Below the pieces are notes generated by a model, which saw only the letters and a list, made by a program, of their open reading frames with translations, searched no databases and was not told where the DNA came from. Shown here piece by piece: positions 22,401-34,400 of a stretch of 64,000 bases of DNA (position 1 is the first letter of the stretch; every line of letters begins with the position of its first letter). Made by a program: the position numbers and the translations under genes. The DNA comes from Branchiostoma floridae (taxonomy: Eukaryota > Chordata > Leptocardii > Amphioxiformes > Branchiostomatidae): NCBI RefSeq assembly GCF_000003815.2, contig NC_049979.1:35066600-35130599 (forward strand). The letters run 5' to 3'.

Positions 22401-25400
22401 AGTCCTCTGTGTGGTCTTCTTCAGTTCTTGACTATGTTTGACTGTAACATGTTCCCTACATGATGTGTTGTCTTACAGGGGGAAACCCTTACTGATTGTA
22501 CACGGAGACAGCGGGTTGTCTAAAGTCAGGCTGCAGGAGGAAACGCACCACTTCTCCAACATCCAGCTCTGTCAGGTAGGACATGTATGACATATCATGT
22601 AATCTCCAAGCAGATCCTATACACCTTTCTCACGCGGCGGCCATGATAGATCGAAGAAGAGGTCAATGAGGCAAACAGACAAAACTTATTTCTAAAATCA
22701 GGTCCCATTTAGTTTTCCCCCAAACCACACAAATTTTCATGATATAAGATAGAATAATAAATATTACAAGAAGTGTTATGCACCGAAAGATGTAGCAATT
22801 TAGAGTAGTGTAGACTGACCCCATAGTCGCTTAAGAGATGCAAAATAACAACATAATAATGCAAATTTTTAACGAATTTGCAGCCATTCACTTATTGGTC
22901 GATTTCCTAATTGGCAGGCTACCATTGGTCGAACTGCTAATTCTGATGGACAGCCTTTTGTTTGCCACATTGAACTCGTTTTAGATCTATCATGGCCGCC
23001 GCGTGAGAAAGGTGTATTGTAGCATAAGATAGTATCAAAAGCTGGCAAACGAGTGAAGCCGGGATAGGAGTCCCATTCCATTCTTTGTTGCTAGGACCTT
23101 ACACAGATGTAGCTCTCATTTATTCTTTCTCACTTTTTCATCAGCTTAGAATTCCCTATCTTCAATAATTGTCTGAAGAGAAAAGCAGCAGCATACAGTG
23201 TAGATTTACAGTCAAAACTGTACAAGTGACCTGTGACCTTTTCACTTCAACTTGTTTATGTGCACTGTATTGCTCTGATGGGTAGCCAAAGTACTTGCAT
23301 TGGTCGGCTTAACTCCTTTGCCAGCTTATGATACTATCTTACGCTACCGTAGGATCTGCTCAGAGATTAGACATTATGTACTTCTTAGATGGTGGATAGC
23401 AAAAGGGGGTATCTCACTGGGCTGTGGTACAGTGTACATTTTGTGTATTCTAAGTAAATGTCATAAAACCTGTCCAACCCTGTATATATAATGCTCTGAA
23501 GAAACAAGAAGACTGTGTGATTTGAATAAGATTTAAAACCGTTACTCAGCGAAAGGATGAACTGACCAGAATCTGAATTGCATAACCCGTAAATTGCCAT
23601 ATGGCATATGACAGCAGATTTGAAGATGTGGAATTTGTCATTCTACTACGAAAACTGAAAATCAATTTTTCCTAAAGAAAATGTTTAATAATATGCAGAT
23701 TGGTTGACAGCTGGTGAGAGACTATGAGTATGAGCAAAAATGTGACCAGCTTGGATAAGTAGAGCCTCCCCAATTGTATAAGCAAAAGGCGAGACTTTAT
23801 GTAGGAGAATGGGAGTTGGTAAACTGCCACCGTCAGGCTTTTAGCTAGGATTTTATAATAGGGAGTCCAAACTTATTGGTGAGTCGCGGTAAGTGACTAT
23901 TGTATGGGGGTCCGGGGGCATCCGAATTCCATGGTGCAGAGTTTTTGATGATTTTAACTTTAAAAAGTGCATAATATTCTAAGGTATCCCAAGAGGCAAA
24001 AATACTGTTCTAGAGGTCACAGTAGAAGACTGTGACCACAGATGACCTGGTAGCATCCCTGGTCAATCAGAATTTCATGCTTGTCAGACAATTTTTTCCC
24101 CAGTATAGGGAGTCCAGGGGCATCAAATTTCTTGTTATTCTAAGAAAAGGGAGTCCAGATGACTCCTTGACGCATGCCTGGCTTAAAGCATGGCCACCGT
24201 ATACGTGGGAACCAATAGTTTTTTGGCCTTTTTGTGCATCAGGAGGTAGTGGAAGCAGCTGCATGTAGAACTCAGTCTCCACCTCCATCCTACAGGCCTG
24301 GGATACATTTCATTCATAGGGCTACATCCTAAAAGACATAAGTTGTCCTTACCTTAGACCTTAGAATCTTCCACAAGTAATGTTGTTTCAGTCCACAAAC
24401 AGTATTCTTTCATAGTTTTTAAATTGTTTTGTGCTGGTATTTCCATCTCCCTTATGTTTTGATAAATTAGCAGTAAACGACTCTAGTCAGTAGCACTAGC
24501 ATGGTTCTTAGGTATAACACATATAGATTAACAACATTGGTGGTATTATGTAAGCAAAAATCAGGCTATTAAACTGAAGTAAAACTGTTACATCAAGTGA
24601 CCTAGGTGTCAGACGTAATAGCACTGTTGATTGGGGGTGGGTACCGGTACAAAAAATTCAGGTACAGATATGGTTCAGGTCCAGAGGATCAGGTTCCCGT
24701 CCGGACCTGAACTGTCTCTGTTTTAGACCTGAAGTTTGAATGTAGAAACTTGGTACAAATGACTGTCAACTATCCTCTATACTTTGCTCTTGTTATTTTC
24801 TTGAACATGTAAGCCCTCAAACATGAAGGCCTGCCAGTAAGATCTGTCCATTTTGCTAATCGGTCCAAAATCGAATCCTCTGATTTTTTTTCCTGTCCAT
24901 TTTTTCTGGACTGGTCCAACAAGAAAAAAGGTTTTGTACTGGCACACCATACCAGTACCCACCCCTATCTGTGATACAAGAATGCTGTGCTCTTGCGTGA
25001 ACACCATTTAATAAATGTCTCAATACTCAATAGTTCTAGCCCTAGAATACATTTCATTGCACACGATTACTCGTAATGTAGAAAAACTGTTTCCTGTACA
25101 TCAATGTTTAGTTTTAATGTCACTGTTGTTTGTGAAAAATTCACAAATAGCTACGTTCATGCACAAACGTCGTAAACACAAAACCATACGGTCGATTTGT
25201 TGTATCTGTACAATGGTATTGAGGTAAAGAGTCAATTTCCACACTTAGCCATACCCGTGCATGCACTGGTTGATTCTAAATCACATCCAAGTTCAAGTTT
25301 TTTCTCTCTAGTTGCAACGTCCAGTACTTTGATAGAGTATGTCCGTGTTTGTTAGAACTGTGATCCGTCCATCCTAGATTCTCAATCATATTGCAAATGC

Positions 25401-28400
25401 TACAGAATCATTCTTTTCCACTTTGTCCACTGATGTGACCTGCCCTGCGTTTGATTTCTTCTGTTTTTCTTGTACATGTAGGCAGCATTGGTAGAGACAG
25501 TTACGGTTTTTGACGTCCCATCATCTGCTACATACAGGGGCAGTGAATCTTTCGGTACTTCTTGTTCTCCAGGTTAAGGCTCATGAACCAACGCTTCTCC
25601 ATTTTCAGGAGCTCCTCGAAGAGCTCGGTAACGTTCTGGTTGGTTTTCGCCGACGTCTCCAGGAAGGCACAGTTCCACGACTTGGCGATGGCCGTCCCCT
25701 CTTCCATGTTCACCTCCCTCTGTCCGGTTTCGTCGCACTTGTTCCCGACCAACATGACGGGAATGTTCTGCAAGTTCCCCTTGATCTGACAGATCTGGTC
25801 GAAGATAGGTTTGAGTTCCAGTAGGGACTGCTTGCTGGTGATGGAGTACACCAGGATGAAGGCATGCCCCTTGGATATAGATAACCTCTGCATGGCGGGG
25901 AACTGGTGGCTCCCCGTGGTGTCCGTAATCTGAAGGGTGCAGATGCTCTTGTTACAGCTGATCACCTGCTGGTAGGTGTCCTCCACGGTGGGGATGTAGC
26001 TCTCTGAGAACGTCCCGTGGACAAACCTGCACACCAGCGAGCTCTTGCCCACGCTGGCGGCCCCGAAGACCACCACGCGGTAATCGTTACTTTGCTCAGG
26101 CATGACATTCATGCATGGCAAGTCTCAAAGCGGTACGGTTATGTCAGCTGGACTGTTAACCACTGCCAGCTGTTCAGCGTCTTACTGCCAGGTGTCCTAC
26201 TGTCAGGTGCTGCACAGGAATTTGCTAGTCGTTGAAAGTTGTCTTACTTCCAGTTGTTGATTCACAGTTGTCTGTCAGTATAAGTGACTTACTGCAAGTA
26301 CAGGTGTTTTTTTCTGCCAGTACAAGTGCCTTACTGCCGAGTGTTGACTGATGCCTTACTGGCAGTAAAGGTGCCTTACTGTCGTTTCCTGGTGTCAAGT
26401 ATTGACAGGCGTCTTACTTCCAGTTACTTACAGGTGTCTTCCAGTTGTTCCCTGGAGTCTTATGGTGAAATGTTAACAGGTGTCTTATCACAAGTTGTTG
26501 ACAGGTGTCTTACTGCCAGTTGTTAACAGGTGTCTTACTGCCAGTTGTTAACAGGTGTCTTACTGCCAGTTGTTGACAGGTGTCTTACTGCCAGTTGTTG
26601 ACAGGTGTCTTACACAGCCAGTCGTTGACAGGTGTCTTAGTGAAATCCCAGTTGTTGACAGGTGTCTTATGCAGGTGCTTATATAGTCAGACAGGTTGAC
26701 ACAGGTGTCTTACAGCTAGTTGTTGCACTGTCAGTTCTGGAAGAAAAAAATGTAGCATATGTTAGAAAATCATATCAGATTTAGATCATAGAAGATCATC
26801 TCATAGAAGATCCACGAAAGTCTTGACCTAGTTCTCGCAACTCTCGCGAGAACTAGGTCACTCCGTGAGCAAGATGGACTAGATATATGCTATCGAAAAT
26901 TTGGAGGTACGTTTGCTTACCTTTAATAACAGTCACTGATTGATGAAAAATTCTATTAACTATATCAGATTTTGTATCTGCTAGGCTAGGATGGTTCTGT
27001 ACAGTACTTGAAAGTAAGTTGACATGTTGATTTTCCAACATATATTTTGGATGATGTCCTCTTGGGCACGAACGTTTGTCCATTTACAAAAAATAAAAGC
27101 TTTCGACTATACCGTAAATTGTGCAAAGCAGCCGTAAAATAAGTATACTAAATACATGCCATAACTTTTTTTACAAACTTTTTTATTTGCACGCTCACAT
27201 CAGTTTTGGGGTTCCCAGAGGATGTCGTACATATGATCGAATCCGCGTGCCTGCGAAGCTGGTGTGTTACGCCGAACGGCGGTTATACCGGCTATATAGA
27301 TACAGATACAGATACAGAATCGACACGGCCTAATTTGAATGCATGATGCAGGGCAAATGGTACTATTCTGTTGGGGTATCCTGAAATTGGCTAATTTGGA
27401 GCTTTAAACCAGAGTAAATGTAAGTCATGGACTAATCAACAGTGTGAAGACTGGGATTGGTTGATGTATTGTATCACCATTGATGTCATACCTGGTCATG
27501 ATAATGTTCGATATGGATGTTCCGGACCTAGTGATAATTTTCCGTATCACACAGTCTTCTTACATGTAGTTGTATCACACGGGCTTCCATAGATTATTAC
27601 ATATAGTAAGTAGAACACACTCTATGCCAGCCATTGCTATTATGAAGTCACAGGTGCAAGTGAACTGACTTCTTTTGTTCGAATTTTTCTAGAATTGATG
27701 TTCTTAAAGAATAAAGCTATGGCCCAGGTTGAAAAAATGTTTCAAATTTTATCCGGTTTATGAGTAGTTTGGCAAATAAATCAGTGTTTTCCAACTTGGG
27801 TATGACATGAATAAAATATAGCACAGCGTATTCTGTATCACCCTTGGTCCCAGCCCTCCCGCAAGTTGGATCGCCCCACGGCCAAAGGTGATACAGAATA
27901 CACTGTGTTGTATCCTATATGTATAGTTATATGTACATTTGTATGTGCAAGGAGAAACTGTTTAAAAGGGTGACACAGTAATCCCACCATGTACAAATGT
28001 AAGTATGTTGTCGTCAGATTCTCCAAATCTGACTACTTGCATGTTCCCTTCAAAGTTAAAAGAGACAGAATTTTTCAAACCTGATTCATGACACTTTGGA
28101 TCAATAAATCGACTTTTGAAATTTAGGATTTATAAATCGGAAACCACCCTCACACTCCTAGCATCCTGTTTACAGTCTGTCGATACAGATTCACTCTATT
28201 AGGTATCCAAGCTGAAGATTTGTCGATTCTGCCATATTACAGCCCCTACCCTGACTTGTATGTCAATAATTGCCGACATGTAAGAAAGTAGGTTCCGGCT
28301 CTTGTAATGCTGTATATAATAACATTGTGCAAACTGGAATCTAATTTTCTATATCATACCCAGCCGTATTTACGTTCGATATCGGTATTCTGACCGGTCA

Positions 28401-31400
28401 GTATTTACAGTTCAGCCTGGGGCACCATAGTTCGATTCAAAGCTCGCTTGTGCGCACCGCTGTTTAAAATACCGACTACTGTTCTCGAGCCAAACTGGCA
28501 ATCTACCCTATTCTTTTGTTTGAATTGATGAATACAGTTGTTGACAAAATATGCATTAATGTCAAACCTTTTGCTCTTTTTTTTTTTTATAAACTAGAGT
28601 ATCCTCGGGTTTAGGGGTTATCATATATATATTATAAACAAAATACAACACTGGGTATTTCAGCTGCAGTTGGGTGGGGACATTGTATATGACAATTGTA
28701 TTCTATTTTTTAGAATAATAATTATTATAATTATCCTTTTATAACATATGACAGTTTAGGTGCAAAAGAAGTGTGGGATATGAAATGGTAAAATACAGTT
28801 GTATTATTCACTGATAATATTATGGAAAAGTTTGTTATTGATGTATATATAGATGGCTTCCAGCTATTATAAAATGAAAAGATAGCATGAGCCCATATGG
28901 CCAGTATACTAAGTCTGTGCATTTAAATCTATCTGGAAGATGAACATAATGGAGTGCTTGTCTCATACCTTAATAGCAACATTGTATGTTCTTGTCATTC
29001 AGATCCTGGCGGATTCGAGACAGGTTAGGCCTCTTAATGATTAATGCATGAGGCGCTTTTAGCTGCATAATCGCGTTGCTTCGTACAGATTATACAATGT
29101 AAACCCGCTGGATACAAGGCTTGCTATAGTCAGCAAGTCTTAAAAACTACATTTTACATATACACTGTAGCTGGTTATAATTTCCATATTTTATATATAC
29201 AAGTTAGACTTTTTTAGTGCATAGCTGGTAGTATCAATTATTGTTCCTCCATTTTTAAAGAGATAGTAATATTGCAATTATGTGTACTATAGATATTTTT
29301 TTATGAGCAGCTGATTGTGTCTAGAATAAATTTCATCCATTCATTAGTATACATGACATAAGAATACTTGTGCATGCCATTGGGTAGACCTCGTTTGGGC
29401 ACAAGACATTTAAACTTACTATCAAGGGGCTTGAGACTGGAAAGGTCAAAATTCAGTTTTGATTTCAATTAAGAATTTATCTTAGAATGTCAGCAGAAAC
29501 TAATTACAGGCCATACTCAGGGCTCGATCTCAAAATTTATTATGTTTGAAACTGTAAACAGATGATATGACAAAGATTTATTGATTAATACATTTTATTT
29601 CTAACTGCCTCTCTAACGATCAGGAAAGAAATGAGTTATTTGAAGAGGCATGCAAATTCCACAAAAATTTCCAAACGCTTACCGACGAAAACAAAACTAT
29701 AACGCTGTTAACGTCACATAACCCACGCATCATAGAAAAAGTGGGACACTTCGTCTTCCACTGCTTCCAGAAAAGAAGTCAAACCCTAAATACGTAGATT
29801 GTAGCTCTCAGCAGTCCATACCATTGATAGAATAGTCACTCGTTTACACTTGTCACCATTGTTATCTATACCAAAGTATTTCATTTTAGACATGTTTATT
29901 ATATTTTCTGTATGTTTCATGTTGCAATTAGCCCTCGGGCAAGAACTTGCAAATAAACTTCCATTAATTTTTGCTTTGACACTTAACATCAAAATATGCT
30001 GTACAGTGGTGTGCCATAGTGACTTTTCGTGGGTAATGCTATGCAATTGCAAACAATATCTAGCCTTACGTCCACCAGTGCATTCATAGTAAAAGATGAG
30101 GGGCACAAATCCAATATTGGGTGCACAGAAGTTGGTATGGACCCATTATAACCCTTCCAAAGCTCAGTTCAATAGTCAAAACTCTGGGAAAACACACAAG
30201 AAACACACCCAGCAGAAGAGGAGATATCTCCTGTGTGTATTTTCCATTTTTTTCTCAGAGGGTTCCTAATGTTTATTTTGGTGGATACATATCCAAAAGG
30301 TTACCTTATCACCAATTAGAGACACTGAGAGTCCAAATTGTGTTTCTCATGGTAATCAATTACTCCTAGGAGGAGAGCATAGCCAACAGCAGGCTGGCAT
30401 GTCCTTTTTGTGGGTGGAGCAATTGGTCATGGATATTAGCTATGTTTTCCATTGGGTTTCACATGTGTATCCTTCAGTCATACATTGGAATCACAATAGA
30501 AAAGTGTCCCAGTATGTGTATAGTGTGTGACTGAGCTTTATCCATGGACTATCAAGAAATCAGCGTTGGTGATGCTCCAAAAACTTGAATGAATTATTTA
30601 GGGGACCATTCCACAAAACTCCTCTAGATCTGGCAATAGATTGTTTGCCAGAAGCAAAGTCAGACATGATACAGGTCATGTATATTAGTCAAAGAATATT
30701 CATTGTTTGAAATAGTCTCCCCTTCACATGAATTAAGAATGAATTTAGTTGGTCTTATATATGTTTGTAAAATGTAAAAATAGAAAGATAAATGTGTCTC
30801 AGAGGAGAAATGTTATTGTGTCAGAAGAAAAATATAACTGTGTCAGAAGAGAATGTGTCTCAGAAGAGAAGTGGCTGTCTCAGAACAGAAGATAACTGTG
30901 TCTAAGAAGAGAAGTATAACTGCTGTTCAGAAGAGACGTACAACTGTACGTGTGTTTCAGAAGAGAAATATAACTGAGCCACAGAAGAAAAGTATAACTG
31001 TGCCTCAGTAGATAAGTATAACTGCCTCAGAAGATAAGTATAACTGTCTCAGAAGGGAAGTATGTCTCAGAAGAGAAGTATAACTGTCTCAGAAGAGAAG
31101 TATAACTGTCTCAGAAGAGAAGTATAACTGTCTCAGAAGAGAAGTATAATTGTCTCAGAAGAGAAGTATAACTGTCTCAGAAGAGAAGTATAACTGCCTC
31201 AGTAGAGAAGTGTAACTGTCTCAGGAGAGAAGTATAACTCTCAGAAGAGAAGTATAACTGAGTGTCTCAAAAATGAAGTAAAACTGTGTCTCAGAAGAGA
31301 AGAAAAACTGTCTCAGAAGAGAAGTATAACTGTGTTATCAGAAGAGAAATATAACTGTGTCTCAGAAGAGAAGTATAACTGTGTCTCCAAAGAGAAATAT

Positions 31401-34400
31401 AACTGTCTCAGAAGAGAAGTTTAACTCAGTTTTTCAAACTCCTCTGAAAAACCATAGACGTGGACTGCAAAGCAAATAATTAAGCATGATGACTGTGCAA
31501 AAAAATGTAGGAGTAACGCATGAATTACATAGTCCAAAAAAGACCTTACAACACTTCTTGAAATGAGTAGGAGTCAAGCCTGGTATGAGTGGATTGAACC
31601 TTACTGTCCATCCTTTTGCAGCTTGTAGCCACCATACAAAGCTTATGAGTTTTGCCTAAAGGCGGGTTAAACCGTTTACACGAAACAAACAAGGCACAGG
31701 AAATGTCCAGGATGCAAACTGCTGCCCAAATGGCCCGCATAACACTATTTCTTGCAACATTACTTTCCGCGGCTCTCTTTAGATAACTACAGAAGATCTA
31801 TTACTGACAGGCCTGGGAATGTTCCCCACGTACTTCGAGTGTCCTTCAAGCCCGAGTGTTGACGTACGCCTGTTATCAGGGAGACACATGTTACAGAGCC
31901 GTACGCTGATCCCGTAATCCCAAAATAGGCCCAGTAGTGTGGCCGCACCTCTGATTTCATCCATTTACCAGTCAAAACCTGTTTGTCAAGCACTGAACAA
32001 CGTCATGTGGTTTGAGTACAAAGAGCGCAATGTGGATACCGCTAATCTCAAAAAGTGTGCTGTGGTTTAAATAGTTATCTTTTTTTTAGTGGTAACCCTC
32101 TCCAGCACTGTTTCCATTGGCTAACTCTTGTACAGAAACATTTATCCGCCAACTTTAGATGCTTCAAAGCTTCCTCTCCTATCTTATTAAATCCCTGTAA
32201 AAATAAACGAATGTACAGTAAGTGCTTTGACTAATTTTCCTTTTCTAGACCTTCCTTTCGTAATTGAATTTGTGATATCAACTATTAGCTTACAAGCACC
32301 TATGCCTTTATTATCATATACCGTGCACTGCATCACTCTACACATTTGATACATACATGCCCTTCACAGGCTATCTTTGACTTTAATAGTCTTTCTCTCA
32401 GCTAGAAAATGAAAGTTTTGCCCTCTCAACAAAATCCTTCAACCTGTCCCAACCCAAGATGTGAGGTTGAGATAAAGCTATATTATATATTTTCCCTAGA
32501 TATGGAACCATTAATCAGCCTTTAATAACTGGAGAGGGTTTGATATCCAAGGGTGCATGTGATGATGGATGGGGTATTAGGCTCGGAGTTTGACGTCATC
32601 TCGAACATTTTTCTCTCCTGCATGCTCGCTCTAGCAAAGAGTACTAGCTGTTTTGGAAGGTAGCGTCGTCACTCAGTTGAGTTGTGACCAATTACAGAGT
32701 TGAGAAAGGGGATATCAGAGCTTGGGTTTCTTCTCCTGCTCCTGGTAATGGATGTTGAGGCCACGCCAAGTTGATTTGTTGGTTCTCGTTTTTTTCTTCC
32801 AAAAATATATGGAGCAACAAGAATTTGCAAAAAAAAGTTTGATGTAAAGATGTGGGGTTAGGGTTGGTTACGGTACAGAAAATTCAGGTACAGGTACGAC
32901 TCAGGTCCAGAGGATCAGGTCCAAGTCTGGATCTGAACCTGGACCTAACTGTCAGTGAAAACTTAAAAATAGGAGATACTGTAGAAGCCTGGTAAAAATG
33001 ACTATCACCTCTCCTCTACTTTGCTATAATTGTTCTTTTCTTGGACCTGTTAGCCCCTAAACACGTGAATGTCTACCGATATAATATGTTCATTTCCGAA
33101 TCAGCCCAACATCCGGTCCACTGACTTTTGTCAGGTCAGGTTTATCTGGACCCGTCCATTAAGAATATTTACAGTTTTGTTCTACTACACTATACCCCTA
33201 CCCACACCTAATTAGGGCTAATACAAAATATGAAGAAGTTTTCAGCTTGCAAAAAGGAAACAAACAATACTACAGTACAGTAGCTGCACCTGTTTGTTGA
33301 AAATTATCAACAGTACAGTTATTATGTATGTACTTATATCTTTCATGAATAAAACATTTTGCTGCAATGATAAACGTAGCCACATTGTAAGGAGCTTATG
33401 AAGGCACTTGACAGCCAATTTTGCTATTCTGGAAAATGGTGAATAATTCAAAAGTCTGGTAGAAATTTGCTGAATTAACTTTAACTTTATTGAGGATTAA
33501 AATAATTTTTTGTTCATTTTCTGAAAAAATGGGGGGGGGGGGGTTCTGAGAGCCAATTCATTACATTGATGTGGCCCAACTAGCACCTGAAAACATGAGT
33601 GGAATCTCACCTCATCCTTTCATTCATCACCTGAATCCCTCGTAATTTGGTCCACGGGTCGAAAGTCATTACAGTGTACCGCTGACGGATGCAAAGTCAT
33701 GTCTGAGCCATCCTCGCAAGCTCGTGTATCTCTGTATAGATCTCATACCTTGACATCAGCCTAAAACCCCTTTTAGAGACAAGTTTGAGTGGCTTGGGAA
33801 GAAGCCAATTGTCTGACATGCATCTATTCTGAAAGTGTCTATTTCTCAAATTGTGTCTGACCCTAGTGCTGAAATCTTGGTTGCTTTGATGGATATTCAC
33901 AAAATGACCATCAGACTGCCAGGAGGGATCCTGTAGTAAATTAGGCTATAATCACCCCCTGAATCAATGCATTTCAAGGTGCAAATTTGTCCCTATAACC
34001 CTGTTTGATGTTGATGTAACAAATCAGCATATAAAACGAAAGACAACATTTTCGACGAAAATGCAGGATGTTTCCAAAAGATGAAACAAAGAGAAATTGG
34101 AAAAAAAAGGTGAATGTCAAATGTGTATTACCGTGTTCTGAGTTTTGATTGGCTAGCTGAAGGCAAAGGAAATAATAACAGGCCAGTAGGCCAGCGATAA
34201 CAATGTTTTACTTTGGAAACATGATAAGATGAAACAAACCTATGAGATTTATATAACCAAATGTTCACTGTTTCTACGTTTCAAGTGACATCCATCACTC
34301 TTCTTCAGTGTCACCAGAATGAACTGACAGAAAGTCAAATAATGAATTCAAGAACATCTAACTAGAAAATAGTTGAACATGTAGGCAAATGTGAGAAGAG

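Noticed and set aside
23833..24294. Another MITE starting 'caggcttttagctagga'
   Set aside because: Shares 'gggggtccgggggcat' words with 6713-7652, but the right end does not form a convincing inverted repeat.
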